Origin: an uncultured Bacilli bacterium
Lineage (GTDB): Bacteria; Bacillota_I; Bacilli_A; RF39; UBA660
Assembly (NCBI GenBank): GCA_910579535.1
Contig: CAJTUR010000002.1
Coordinates: 6,052 to 70,051 of the forward strand
Length of the DNA: 64,000 nt
Direction of reading: 5' to 3'
The notes under the pieces were generated by a model. It saw only the letters and a list, made by a program, of their open reading frames with translations, ran no database searches and had not been told where the DNA came from. The position numbers were made by a program, and so were the translations under genes. Positions 34,880-44,425 of the stretch are shown piece by piece. The stretch's first letter is position 1. The number at the start of each line of letters is the position of its first letter.

Positions 34880-35431
34880 ATGGAAAATTTAAACCGAAAT
34901 TTAGCGGAGAATTTAAAAAAAATAAGAATAGAGTATCATTTAAGTCTAGATAAAGTAGCAAGACTGACAGATATTAGTAAAAGTATGCTTGGGCAAATTG
35001 AACGTGAAGAAACTAATCCTTCTATTTCTACTGTTTGGAAAATTGCGAATGGACTTAAAGTCCCTTTGACCCGCCTTATTGAAACTACTTTACCAGAAAA
35101 ATTATTAATTAAGAAAGAAGATATTAAACCTTTGTATGAAGACGAAAAAAAAGTTTGTAGCTATCTCTTTTTTAGAAATAATGAAGCTACAAACTTTGAG
35201 ATGATGAAAGTTTATTTAAAACCAGAAGGAAAATTAATTTCTACTGCTCATTTAAAAGGAACAAAGGAATACATTATTGTTTTTAAAGGAGAGCTAACAA
35301 TTATGATTGAAGATGAAGCTTATAAAATAACAGAAGGACAAGCTTTTCAATTTGCCGCGGATAAAAAGCACACTTATGAAAATCAAGGAAAGGAACTGGT
35401 GGATTTAGCTATGTTGGTTTATTATCCTTAA
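34880..35431 (+). CDS. XRE-cupin transcriptional regulator
   Basis: 183 residues. The N-terminal helix-turn-helix (about 12-66) contains LSLDKVARLTDISKSMLGQIEREETNPSIST. The C-terminal cupin (about 105-183) has the beta-barrel pattern with KGTKEYIIVFKGELTIMIEDEAYKITEGQAFQF. Members sense small molecules and regulate metabolism or transport genes. AAAGGAGAG precedes the start. It is divergent from the DUF2000 gene, its likely target. Confidence 0.88.
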   Translation: MENLNRNLAENLKKIRIEYHLSLDKVARLTDISKSMLGQIEREETNPSISTVWKIANGLKVPLTRLIETTLPEKLLIKKEDIKPLYEDEKKVCSYLFFRNNEATNFEMMKVYLKPEGKLISTAHLKGTKEYIIVFKGELTIMIEDEAYKITEGQAFQFAADKKHTYENQGKELVDLAMLVYYP

Positions 35432-35717
35432 ACGTTTACACCTATTAAAAGCACTAGTATAGTTTCTTTTTTATTCTATGGAAAGAATTTCACTTTAACT
35501 TTTTATAATTGGGTATCTTCTTGTTTTCTCTACTTATTTTTATAGTTATTGTTCTAAGGTATTCTTATATTGTCCCACTAAGTTATTACAATTAAATGGT
35601 CTTTTTAAAAATTTTTGTAAATATTACTCTCTTTTTTTTATCTACATAGTGAAAATGAGGATAAAATTCCTATTCTTCTGTATTTAAATGTCGTATTCGT
35701 CATTTGTTATTCCACTT

Positions 35718-36422
35718 TTATGGTTGTTCTTCCCAACTACTTAAATAGTTGTGTAGGTCCACAATATCCATGTCCTTGCTGTTTGTATAGTTTACTAAAA
35801 AATCATAATGTCTTTTTATAAACGCTTGCACCTTTTTAAATTCTTCTTCGGGTATTCCTAATTCTACGTCATAAACGAGGCTTGGATTTTCTTTATCTAT
35901 GCTAACAGTTACGTAATCTTCAAATCCAGGACTTTTTTGATGGCTGTTTTGCATGAGTAAGGTATATAAATTTCTTTCATCATCATAAGAAATATTATCA
36001 CAATATAAATATAAGTTTACAGGAAGGCTTAGGTAGTCTTTGGCGTTGATTCCATTTACAAAGAAGCCATCGATTACAGTGGTTTTAAATCGGTTTATAT
36101 AGGTATATTCCATGATGGAGTAGTCCATAGCAACATCATTAACTGTATCCATTAGTGATTGATATTTTTCTTTAATAAAGTTTAATACTTTTTTTAAATC
36201 TTTTTCTTTCACATTTAATTGAATATCTTCTAATAATTTTGGTTTTTCTTTATCAATACTAATAGGTATTAAATCGTTCCCTGTTGTATATTTATTATAG
36301 TTATTTTGCATATAGATTATTTTTTGATTATCTATTTTTAACCATAAGGTAATTGGTAAGTTTGTGTTTGGATAAATCGTACTTCCTTTTTGAGCTAGGA
36401 TAATCATGGGAGTAAATTCCAT
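35718..36422 (-). CDS. Hypothetical protein with two similar halves
   Basis: 234 residues with an internal duplication. Each half has a beta-strand block (LPITLWLKIDN / LPVNLYLYCDN), a segment VSIDKE(K/N)P, and a helix with (F/Y)IK(E/R)(K/H)Y (ends near 93 and 213). It is cytosolic, with no signal peptide. The fold is not recognised. Confidence 0.55.
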   Translation of the reverse strand: MEFTPMIILAQKGSTIYPNTNLPITLWLKIDNQKIIYMQNNYNKYTTGNDLIPISIDKEKPKLLEDIQLNVKEKDLKKVLNFIKEKYQSLMDTVNDVAMDYSIMEYTYINRFKTTVIDGFFVNGINAKDYLSLPVNLYLYCDNISYDDERNLYTLLMQNSHQKSPGFEDYVTVSIDKENPSLVYDVELGIPEEEFKKVQAFIKRHYDFLVNYTNSKDMDIVDLHNYLSSWEEQP

Positions 36423-36423
36423 T

Positions 36424-37101
36424 TTATCTACTTCTTTCTATTTTTAGTTTTGAGAATATTTTTATGAGGTCTTCTTGAATGACTAAGGTAGCTCTTTTAT
36501 CATAAGGTGTCATTTCTTTATTTAAAATAACTAAGTTTTCTTTGAAGAATTTTACAAGACTACTAGCGGGTTATACAGTAAGTGATGTTCCAGCTACTAT
36601 TAAGGTTTCGGCTTTTGTTATCCAATCAATAGCGGTATTGAAACACTCAGGAAGCCTCTCGCCATATAATAACACATTTGGTCTTATTAGATGACCACAA
36701 ATACATAAAGGTATATCTTTACTATTAAATATAAATTCTATATCATATTTTTTATGACAATTCATACAATAATTTTGATACATAGAACCGTGAATTTCTA
36801 ACACGTTTTTACTTCCTGCTAATTGATGTAAGTTGTCGATGTTTTGCGTAATAATGACTTTTAGTTTCCTATTTTTTTCTAAGTCAACTAAAAAGTTGTG
36901 AACAATATTTGGTTTGGCATTTAAAACGTTCATTTTTGTTTTATAAAATTTATAAAATTCTTCTTATTTTTCATACAAGCATTTGCTACTTAAATAGTAT
37001 TCAGGAGTTTTCGGAATTTTTCTTTGTATAAACCGTTTTCGCAACGGAAATCTTTTAAACCACTCGCGGTAGAAAACCCTGCTCCACCAAAGAAAACAAT
37101 C
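36424..37101 (-). pseudogene. Sirtuin (Sir2-type NAD-dependent deacylase) pseudogene
   Basis: Pieces of one sirtuin lie in order on the minus strand: VFFGGAGFSTASGLKDFR (NAD loop), a frameshift, PEYYLSSKCLYEK followed by an in-frame TAA, then a long open part with ITQNIDNLHQLAGS, HGS and the zinc cysteines (YCMNCHKK, LCICGH), then VAGTSLTV, a second TAA where family members have tyrosine, and PASSLVKFF to the end. The extreme N-terminus is missing. At least three lesions make it non-functional. Confidence 0.85.
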
Positions 37102-37122
37102 TAAAGGATAACCCTTAAATTA

Positions 37123-39087
37123 TTATTTATTTTTTTCAATGAAATGCACTAAGTAATCGGCGGTTTTTTCAACACCCAATTTATCAACATTTATGATTAA
37201 ATCGTAATTTTCAAAGTTATACCAATCTCGATTGGTATAAAATTTATAGTGTTTGGCTCTAGATTTATTAATAGTGTTGATTTTTTTTAATGCGTTTTCA
37301 TGCTTAAGACCATAATAGGTGGTCGCTCTTTTTATTTTTGATTGTTTATCTGTGTATAAAAATACTTTTAAGACTTTTTTATTTTCTTTTAAAATATAAT
37401 CAGCACATCTTCCAACAATGACGCAAGATTCTTTTTTAGCTAATTTTTGAATTACTTTGGTTTCAGCAATAAATAAACGATCGTCATTGCTACTTTTTCG
37501 GGATTTTTCATCCACTTTATGAATGTACTGAGCGGATAAGCCTGATTCTTTGGCAAAAAGAGTTATTAATTCTTTATCATAAAAGTTAATTCCTAATTTT
37601 TCAGCGAGCAATTGACCAACATAACGCCCACCTGATGCGTATTCACGAGAAATAGTCACAATTATTTTTGCTCCTTTTGTTGCTTGTTTTGTTTCACTTT
37701 TCTGGGGAATTGCTTCTTTATTATTTTCACCCAATTTTTTGTATTCGGAACCAATAAGAAATAAGGCGATGATAAAACATATTGTATCGCTTAGACAACC
37801 AGCGTATAAAATACCATAGATTCCTTTATCAAATACGATGCTTAATGTTAAGGATAATGGAATAAATAGTATAATTTGTCTTATAAAAGATAATGCGGTG
37901 GCTTTTTTTACTTTACCAAGAGATTGAATTAGAATGCTTCCTGTTATTTCTAGGGCATTTAAAGAAGTAACAAGAAGAAAGGAACGACAGATGGTTTCCG
38001 CAAATTCCATAAATAAAGTGTAATTGGCATCTGTATTTGAAATAAAAATTCCCGCAATTTGTTTTGGAAATAAAACAAAAATTAAGTTAAAGAACATTCC
38101 AATCAAAAAATTTATAGTCAAAACTTTTTTAAAAGTCTCTTTTACTCTTATTTCATTGCCTGCTCCATAATTAAAACCAACAATCGGTTGAGCTCCGATG
38201 GCTATTCCTAAAACGGTTGAGATGAATAAACTGTTTACTTTGGAAATCACTCCATAAACTGATAGCGGTATATCGCTTCCAAATTTAGATAAAGCTCCAT
38301 ATTTGGTCAAGACGTTATTCATAAAAACAAATAAGATTAAAACGGTTCCTTGAGTAATAAAAGAAGACAAACCTAACGAAAGCGTTTTTAATGTATTTCT
38401 GTCTAATTTAAAGTTGGACTTGATTAATTGTAGACTTTTAAATTTTTTCAAGTAACCTATTGAAATTAAAAATGAAACGACTTGCCCTATTACTGTCGCT
38501 AAGGCTCCACCTTTCACACCTAAATCAAAGACAAAAATAAAGATCGGATCTAAGATGATATTAATAATGGCTCCTATAATTAACATCATCATTGAATATT
38601 TTGGCGAACCGTCTGCTCTAATTATATTGGATAATGCTGTATAAACAATCATAAATGGCGCACCTAAAATAATTATTCGTCCATAATCTAAGGCGTAGTG
38701 ATAAACATTTTCCGTGCATCCAAAAAGATAGACTAATTTTGGCAAAAGCATAAAAGATAAAAAGCTTAATATTAAGGCTATTAAAAAAGTGACGAGTATC
38801 GCTTGTCCAACGATATTACTCGCTTCTTCTTTTTTTCCTTCTCCTAGCTTTAACGACATATGGGCTGAGGCACCATTTCCAATTAAGCTTGCTGAAGCGT
38901 TAAAAATAATAATAAGTGGAAAGATAACATTTGTAGCTCCATTTCCAAGTGTTCCTACTCCTTTTCCAATAAAGATTTGATCAACAATATTATAAATTGA
39001 ATTGATTAACATACTAATTACACATGGGATGGAAAAGGCTAATAAAAGTTTGTTTATTTTTTCTTTTCCTAAGTTTAAATTTTTCAT
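37123..39087 (-). CDS. MATE-family transporter fused to a cytidylate-kinase-like domain
   Basis: 654 residues. Residues 1-450 are a twelve-helix MATE exporter (MSMLINSIYNIVDQIFIGKGVGTLGNGA at the start). After a short linker with QKSETKQATKGAK, residues 455-654 form a cytidylate-kinase-like (AAK6) domain with ISREYASGGRYVGQLLAEKLGINFYDKELI and IVGRCADYILKE. The kinase-like domain lacks a standard GxxGxGK P-loop, as is usual in this subgroup. Such fusions are known in Firmicutes, but their purpose is unclear. The start has AGGAGGAG. Confidence 0.85.
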   Translation of the reverse strand: MKNLNLGKEKINKLLLAFSIPCVISMLINSIYNIVDQIFIGKGVGTLGNGATNVIFPLIIIFNASASLIGNGASAHMSLKLGEGKKEEASNIVGQAILVTFLIALILSFLSFMLLPKLVYLFGCTENVYHYALDYGRIIILGAPFMIVYTALSNIIRADGSPKYSMMMLIIGAIINIILDPIFIFVFDLGVKGGALATVIGQVVSFLISIGYLKKFKSLQLIKSNFKLDRNTLKTLSLGLSSFITQGTVLILFVFMNNVLTKYGALSKFGSDIPLSVYGVISKVNSLFISTVLGIAIGAQPIVGFNYGAGNEIRVKETFKKVLTINFLIGMFFNLIFVLFPKQIAGIFISNTDANYTLFMEFAETICRSFLLVTSLNALEITGSILIQSLGKVKKATALSFIRQIILFIPLSLTLSIVFDKGIYGILYAGCLSDTICFIIALFLIGSEYKKLGENNKEAIPQKSETKQATKGAKIIVTISREYASGGRYVGQLLAEKLGINFYDKELITLFAKESGLSAQYIHKVDEKSRKSSNDDRLFIAETKVIQKLAKKESCVIVGRCADYILKENKKVLKVFLYTDKQSKIKRATTYYGLKHENALKKINTINKSRAKHYKFYTNRDWYNFENYDLIINVDKLGVEKTADYLVHFIEKNK

Positions 39088-39133
39088 TTTCTCCTCCTTT
39101 TTTTGAAAACTTTTATCATTTTAGCACAAAAAA

Positions 39134-39157
39134 AAATTTTGTGTAATAGCAAAATTT
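39134..39157 (-). terminator. Terminator after the SRA-nuclease gene
   Basis: Minus strand AAATTTTG, 8-base loop, CAAAATTT and a T-run. It follows the stop codon at 39200. Confidence 0.5.
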
Positions 39158-39199
39158 CTTTTTAAGCTTTTTTTTTATTTTTCCAGATTAATTTTTAAA

Positions 39200-40476
39200 T
39201 TATTTAGAATAGATTTTATAATTGTTAGGAACTAATTTATACAATTTAAATAATTCTTCTCCTTTAAGTATTTTTATATATCGATTGTTTACATCCTCAC
39301 TTTTAACTATTCTATATAAATAATATTGATCTTTATGCTTTTTAGCAAAATCAATTTCATTATCTGTTATATCTATAGGAGTACTTTCATTTCCCTTCGT
39401 CGATTTTACTTCAATGTATTTCTCAACATAATTACCTTGTTCATTTAATTCAAAGGACAATATATCAAATCCTTCATTATCCTTTTTATTTTTATAAAAT
39501 TCTTTCATTTTTTCAACTTCTAATTTAGCATTTTGATTCATTAATAATTTTAATTCTTCATCATAAATTCTTTTTTCATTAACTATTCCTAATGTACATT
39601 TTACAATTTCTTCTGCTATGTAATCAGGCTTCTTTGTTCTATTATTCTTGGCTCGTTCACTTTTTTCTCTATGTTTCCTAATTTTGGGTGGACCATTTTT
39701 TATAATTAACTTATCATACGAATTAGAAACGACTACTTTACGTTCTATTTCAATAACTTCTTTCACTAATTCTGAAAAATTTGGATTGTCTTTCTCAAAC
39801 TTTTTTTCAGAATAGATGATTTTTAAAGGAAATTTCCATACTTTTCTTTCTTTGCCTTTACTATCTTTTTCCAGCATTTGATAGGGTTCATCATTTAAAC
39901 AAACTCTTCCTTCAAAAGTGTAAGTTCCATTTTTTTCTTTTGAAAATAGAAAAACATATAAATTGTTTTCTAATGAATGGTATAAAGTTTTATTGTTTTT
40001 AATTAATTGTTGATCTCCATCTTGACCTTCACCTGTATAGATAATTTTACCTTTTATAATTTCAGAATCCTGATATATACCATTTGACTCAGAAGTCGTT
40101 AGAACTAATGCATCTAGTGAGTTAGTTTTCATTATTCCAGATCGACCAGAAATATTAAATAATTCTGTTATTTCTTTGAAAGTTGAAATATCACCTATTT
40201 CTAATTGATTTATTTTTACTAATTTGTCAAAATAATAGGATTTATAAATTCCTAAGCCTTTTTCTTTTAATATATATAATTCTTTTCCTGAAAAAACATC
40301 CGATAATTTGCAATGTTTTTCTAAAGATGCTTTTATTGATACTTCTTTATTTGGATTAGGCACTTTTCTTATTTTTTCTACTTTAGCGTATATTTCCTTT
40401 AAAGGAATCCATTATTTCATGTTTCTCGATGAATTGCTATTATTGCTCTATTTATGTCTTCTTTTAATGTACTCAT
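39200..40476 (-). pseudogene. Type IV restriction-like SRA/PD-(D/E)XK (DUF3883) gene with frameshifted N-terminus
   Basis: The open part (to 40363) has a HARE-like winged-helix end (KASLEKHCKLSDVFSG), an SRA-like modified-base-binding domain (IIKGKIIYTGEGQDGDQ, about 83-99) and a C-terminal PD-(D/E)XK domain of DUF3883 type (GFDILSFE ... KYIEVKSTKG). The likely true start is the ATG at 40474-40476 behind GGAGG, which overlaps the Nudix stop and reads MSTLKEDINRAIIAIHRET before TGA. The frame then shifts by two into WIPLKEIYAKVEKIRK. Only a weak GTG at 40363 could start the rest. Either a pseudogene or an assembly error. Confidence 0.65.
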
Positions 40477-40862
40477 ATTTTTTCCTCCACTATATATTTT
40501 GCTAATGGAATATCGGCTGGTGCTAAATCATAAGTTAATAATTGTTCTTTATCGACCCATTGGTACTCTGAATGGTCATGTAGATTAAAGTCTCCACTAA
40601 TGTATTCACAATTGTATAATCTTAAATCAATCGTTTTATCAGGATACTCACATTTGTTATTTACTAAAAAATTTTTAGCTTTTATTGTTAATTCAAATTC
40701 TTCTAAGATTTCTCTTTCTATCGCTTCAAATTCATTTTCATTTTTTTCAACTTTTCCTCCAGGAAATTCCCATTTTCCTAAAACATTTTTATCTCCTGTA
40801 AGTCTTCTTGCAATTAGAACCTTTTCTTCTTTTTTTATTAATGCTGCTACTACAACAATCAT
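40473..40862 (-). CDS. MutT-like Nudix hydrolase
   Basis: 129 residues with an intact Nudix box, GGKVEKNENEFEAIEREILEEFEL. The preceding LGKWEFPGG is typical of (8-oxo-)dGTP or CTP/dCTP pyrophosphohydrolases. It overlaps the SRA-nuclease gene by four bases (ATGA), which links it to modified-nucleotide or restriction biology. Confidence 0.88.
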   Translation of the reverse strand: MIVVVAALIKKEEKVLIARRLTGDKNVLGKWEFPGGKVEKNENEFEAIEREILEEFELTIKAKNFLVNNKCEYPDKTIDLRLYNCEYISGDFNLHDHSEYQWVDKEQLLTYDLAPADIPLAKYIVEEKI

Positions 40863-40986
40863 ATAAATTCACCCCTTTCATTATATCATCAAAATTTATT
40901 AATAGATATGTATTAAAAATCAAAATCTATTTTAACATTTTAAAAGATTAACTTATCTGTAACGTAGAGCAAATATAAAAAAGTAA

Positions 40987-41005
40987 GAGCACATTAATTG
41001 TGCTC
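40987..41005 (-). terminator. Rho-independent terminator
   Basis: A perfect stem GAGCACA/TGTGCTC with a 5-base loop. On the minus strand it is followed by TTACTTTTTTAT. It ends transcription from the decayed region to its right before the Nudix gene. Confidence 0.65.
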
Positions 41006-41021
41006 TCTTAAATCGAAGACT

Positions 41022-41100
41022 GTTCAAGGTTTATTTCAATACATCTTTTATTTTCATAATATTAAAAACCTTAAAATTAACAAGTATTCTATTTTTGTCA
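41022..41100. repeat. Diverged copy of the left end of the 44-57 kb element
   Basis: The stretch with TTCAAGGTTTATTTCAATAC followed by TTAACAAGTATT resembles 44291-44375 (TTCAAAGTTTATTTAAATAC ... TTAACAAGTATT). In both places a hairpin terminator lies just to the left. This suggests an older insertion at the same kind of site. Confidence 0.4.
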
Positions 41101-41163
41101 AATTTTAAAATATTTATCCTTTACATAAAGTTTGTTTTAATATAATCATATGAAAATGAATCA

Positions 41164-41601
41164 CTACATTTTAGAAATTGCTATTCTTTTAATTTTCTTT
41201 TCAATAACATTATTTAATTCATCTTTATATTTATAATAGATTTCTTCTTCTCTTTCTGAATCATGCTCTCTAACTATTGTTAAATCATAAGGATTATATA
41301 ATGCATAGCAAAAATCTCTTAATATTTTTAGTTCTCTTGGTTTTAAGTTCTCTATGACTATACACTTTATAAAATAATTCTATGCGATTTATTTCGTCTA
41401 ATGAAGCTATCCTCTCAGCATTTATATAATTATTTACAATTACTAACATTTTTTTTGAGAGTTTGTATAATTTCTTCTCACGCTCTTTATCCTTTCGATA
41501 TAAATAATAGCTAGCAAGATGTAATGGGCTTAATAGCTTAGGTAAAAACAAAATTAATAACTCACTTGTTATAGAAGAAATTACTTTTTTTCTTTTATCA
41601 T
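41164..41601 (-). pseudogene. Unknown gene broken by two frameshifts
   Basis: A start (MIKEKK) at 41601 behind GGTGAAGAG stops after seven codons; removing one A from the A-tract would join it to VISSITSELLILFLPKLLSPLHLASYYLY. That frame runs to RIELFYK and then shifts again to IENLKPRELKILRDFCYALYNPYDLTIV, ending at 41164. The helical protein is not recognised. Two lesions argue for decay or poor sequence. Confidence 0.5.
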
Positions 41602-41785
41602 TTTTTATATCTCTTCACCATTATAAACCTATGTTATTAAGTTTAAAATTATATCTTGTTAAAAAGATATGCTTTTTTTCATTAATATTTTTCTTACGCT
41701 ATCTTTGTATTCTCCAGATTCTTTCTCATAGGTTAAAAATAATTTTTGATTTCTTCATAAGATAATTTATTATTTTCATGATGGC

Positions 41786-42520
41786 TCAGATCTGCTTACC
41801 ATTTTTATAATCAATATTGGCTAATTTTGCCTGTTTGCATAAATCTTTTGTCTGTATTTGATATTGTTGTCCATCTTTTATAGTATACGTTCCACATTGT
41901 CTAAACTCAAAATTAACATTTTTTCTCATACATTGTTCTCTAATATCTAGTGCCCAATCATAATTAAATACTCTAGCACTTCTATCCGATTCTCCACCTA
42001 CTACAACCAATTCAATTTGGTCAAGGTATTTTTCAATGTTTATTTTTTCTAATAAGGGTTGGGCTGTTTATGCATTTATGTTTTATGGGTAAATCTTTAA
42101 AGATAGATAATTTGTAATCGGCGTTTTTTTGATTTTCAATGGTACAACAGACTATCACGTTATCGTATCCATTCTTCAGTCTTCTGGAATACATTTTATG
42201 AATCTCTCTATCCTCTTTGTTAGAAACAAAAAAGTACAATCTTGTCGCATCTTTATCATTTTCCAACATTCATTTCGCCACTCGTCTGCTTCTTCAATAA
42301 GAAAATCAGTAGAAAAACATAGATAAACTATTCCCGATTTCATTTTAAATTTTCCATTTTTCATTTTCTCGACTGGTTTTTCAAAATCTTTTGTTTTTAT
42401 AATTTCATTCGTATTGATTTTTCTTTTTGCATCACCTTTATGTATATAACAATGCAAACAGCCCTCACTACATTTTTTACAACCTCGCCAAGGATTCCAC
42501 ATTGCCATAATTTTTATCAC
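41786..42520 (-). pseudogene. DUF5131 (phage Gp37/Gp68-like) gene with two frameshifts
   Basis: Three overlapping frames make one protein. The first has WNPWRGCKKCSEGCLHCYIH, the cysteine cluster of DUF5131, then FLTKRIERF. The second has GYDNVIVCCTIENQKNADYKLSIFKDLPIKHK. The third has VVVGGESDRSARVFNYDWALDIREQC. DUF5131 proteins carry a radical-SAM-like CxxxCxxC motif and are common in phages and mobile elements; their function is unknown. It lies two bases after the ASCH gene. Confidence 0.75.
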
Positions 42521-42522
42521 TC

Positions 42523-42975
42523 CTAAAATCTTGACTTTTCGTAATTATACGGAATGCTTGTTCCGACTACTACGTCTTCTATTTTTTCAATAATTAACCA
42601 ATCGTCCATGTTTCCTTGATGTTCAAAATCTAATGCGGTTATTTCTTCGACATTTTTAAATTCCACTAAACATAAACATTTTTTGTGCCATCTTTCTTTT
42701 TGCTTATCCGTTAATTGTAATTTATTATTGTTAGCCTCAATTGTTTTTGTTATTTCTTCATCACTTAATTTAACATAGTTTTGAACCTCTTTTACTATTG
42801 CTTTTGCTGTAATTTTTTTTGTTCCTTTTTCCATAAAATAAAGGATTTCATCTTTAAATACTCTACTGTGTGGTATTTTTCTTCCAGAGGCTCCTCTTAT
42901 TATCATGGTTTTACTTCCCTCTAAAATTTTATTTAATTCTTTCGATTTATCATCACAATATACTAAATGTACCAT
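42523..42975 (-). CDS. ASCH-like domain protein
   Basis: 150 residues. The pattern 'KELNKILEGSKTMIIRGASGRKIPHSRVFKDEILYFMEKGTKKITAKAIVKEV' matches the ASCH/PUA-like fold (small-base or RNA binding). It is directly upstream of the DUF5131 remnant, a pairing seen in phage-like regions. The ribosome site is weak. Confidence 0.65.
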   Translation of the reverse strand: MVHLVYCDDKSKELNKILEGSKTMIIRGASGRKIPHSRVFKDEILYFMEKGTKKITAKAIVKEVQNYVKLSDEEITKTIEANNNKLQLTDKQKERWHKKCLCLVEFKNVEEITALDFEHQGNMDDWLIIEKIEDVVVGTSIPYNYEKSRF

Positions 42976-43331
42976 CTTTTTACCAGATCTTTCTAAATTT
43001 TTTATTCGTAAGCTATTCTAAAACAATTTCAGTTGTTCAGTGCTTTTCGTTTCTTTTTTATATGCTTAAATTATATCATTCATGTTCTATAAAATACCAT
43101 ATTTATTGTATTCATTTGTAAATACTTTATATAATCTTTTAGCATTTAAAACCTCACAATTATAGCTATCTTTATAATTATATATATCTTTCTTTAAGTC
43201 CTATAAACTGTTCCTATAATTTATTAAAATAATAACTAATCGTGTTAGTTTAGTCAACAATTTAAAAGGGAATTTATAAATAATATCTCCCCTACCTCAT
43301 TTGTAACAGTCTCAAAAACTCTATCTTTTAA
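42976..43331. other. Gene-free stretch
   Basis: 356 bases of AT-rich sequence between the ASCH gene and the next CDS. I see no coding frame with a ribosome site and no strong hairpin. Confidence 0.5.
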
Positions 43332-43997
43332 TTAATATTCATTTTCTAAAATATGATTTATGAATTCTATAATATCAAGTTCCTTTCCTTCATATAAAAC
43401 TCTGTTAACCTTCTGATTATTTATAAGTAAATTTCCATCTAGCATATTATATTCTACACAACAGTAATCATCAATCTTAAGTAGTTTATCTTTTAATTTT
43501 ATTTTAGGTATATCATAAATCATTGCCAGTTCACTTCCTATGTTTCTTTCTTTTGCTCTAAATAAATGACCACAATATAAGCATAAATGCGTTCTATGAG
43601 GAGTATAGGCAAATTGTCCATTATCCGAATGATAACGACCACAATGACTACATTTTACTATTGCTAATGGTACATCATTTAATTTAGCGAGCATTATTCC
43701 ACCAAAGTCTTTATAAGTTAGTAAAGTATGATTATATTCTAAAACTCCATTAAATTCTTTATTATTTATTTTTATTTTAGGTATAACATTTTCTAATATG
43801 TTTTCATATCTAATCCTTACATCCTTAATTTCATTTTGTTGAATATTTAATCTATTATCATATATTTCTTTATTGCTCCAAAGACATTCATCAAGTTTGT
43901 TTCCTAATTTATCATAAGCAAAAGACTTATGAGCTGTACAAAAATATTTAGTTATACCTTGTCTTGATTTTCCAACATATTCTATATTACATTTCAT
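43332..43997 (-). CDS. Hypothetical protein with a zinc-finger-like centre
   Basis: 221 residues, not recognised. The centre has two CxxC pairs, IVKCSHCGRYHSD and HLCLYCGHLFRA (about 115-147), likely binding one zinc. The N-terminus YVGKSRQGITKYFCTAHKSFAYDK may hold further ligands. It has a good AAAGGAGA site. It lies between the older remnant and the intact element and is probably accessory. Confidence 0.55.
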   Translation of the reverse strand: MKCNIEYVGKSRQGITKYFCTAHKSFAYDKLGNKLDECLWSNKEIYDNRLNIQQNEIKDVRIRYENILENVIPKIKINNKEFNGVLEYNHTLLTYKDFGGIMLAKLNDVPLAIVKCSHCGRYHSDNGQFAYTPHRTHLCLYCGHLFRAKERNIGSELAMIYDIPKIKLKDKLLKIDDYCCVEYNMLDGNLLINNQKVNRVLYEGKELDIIEFINHILENEY

Positions 43998-44064
43998 AGT
44001 TATATCTCCTTTAAAATTAGATTACAATTTTTTTATTATTTCATCAACTATTTTATTCTTTTCC

Positions 44065-44092
44065 ATTAGTCAATCACGACTGACCAATTCAT
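44065..44092. repeat. Degenerate copy of the palindrome found at 50538-50563
   Basis: The right half CGACTGACCAATTCAT is identical to the copy upstream of the DUF1016 gene; the left half has three G-to-A changes. It lies 68 bases upstream of the zinc-finger-like gene. Confidence 0.5.
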
Positions 44093-44245
44093 CAAACTTA
44101 ATGAAGAAATCCTCTACACTCTTCATTTTAAAGTTATTTACTAAGTTTCGCTTATATTATATTTTATTCATACTGTTTTAGGTTCCATTTTTATTAAACT
44201 TTTTCCTCTTAACATTAATCATTTTTAATTCATAATAACAAAAAA

Positions 44246-44275
44246 TGAGCCAGCTTTCGCTGACTCTTCAGGGGG
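44246..44275. repeat. Left 30-bp direct repeat (candidate attL) containing a minus-strand terminator
   Basis: The 30 bases beginning TGAGCCAGCTTTCG and ending TTCAGGGGG are identical at 56813-56842. They contain a stem (GAG-CAGC/GCTG-CTC with one C-A mismatch, loop TTTC). Read on the minus strand, the stem is followed by ATTTTTTG, so it also ends the Gabija transcript. Confidence 0.6.
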
Positions 44276-44382
44276 CGGTTGGAGTTCACGCACTTCAAAG
44301 TTTATTTAAATACTTTTACCTTTATTTCAACAGGATTAAAAATACTTAAATTTAACAAGTATTATATGAATTTTAAAATTTT

Positions 44383-44402
44383 GGTAGTTGAAAAGGTAGT
44401 TG
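44383..44402. repeat. Paired GGTAGTTG sites at the left end of the element
   Basis: GGTAGTTG occurs at 44383-44390 and 44395-44402, 12 bases apart. The same pair, 11 bases apart, lies at the right end (56731-56749). Integrase arm-type binding sites often occur this way. Confidence 0.45.
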
Positions 44403-44425
44403 GAATTTATTTTCATCTACCTTTT

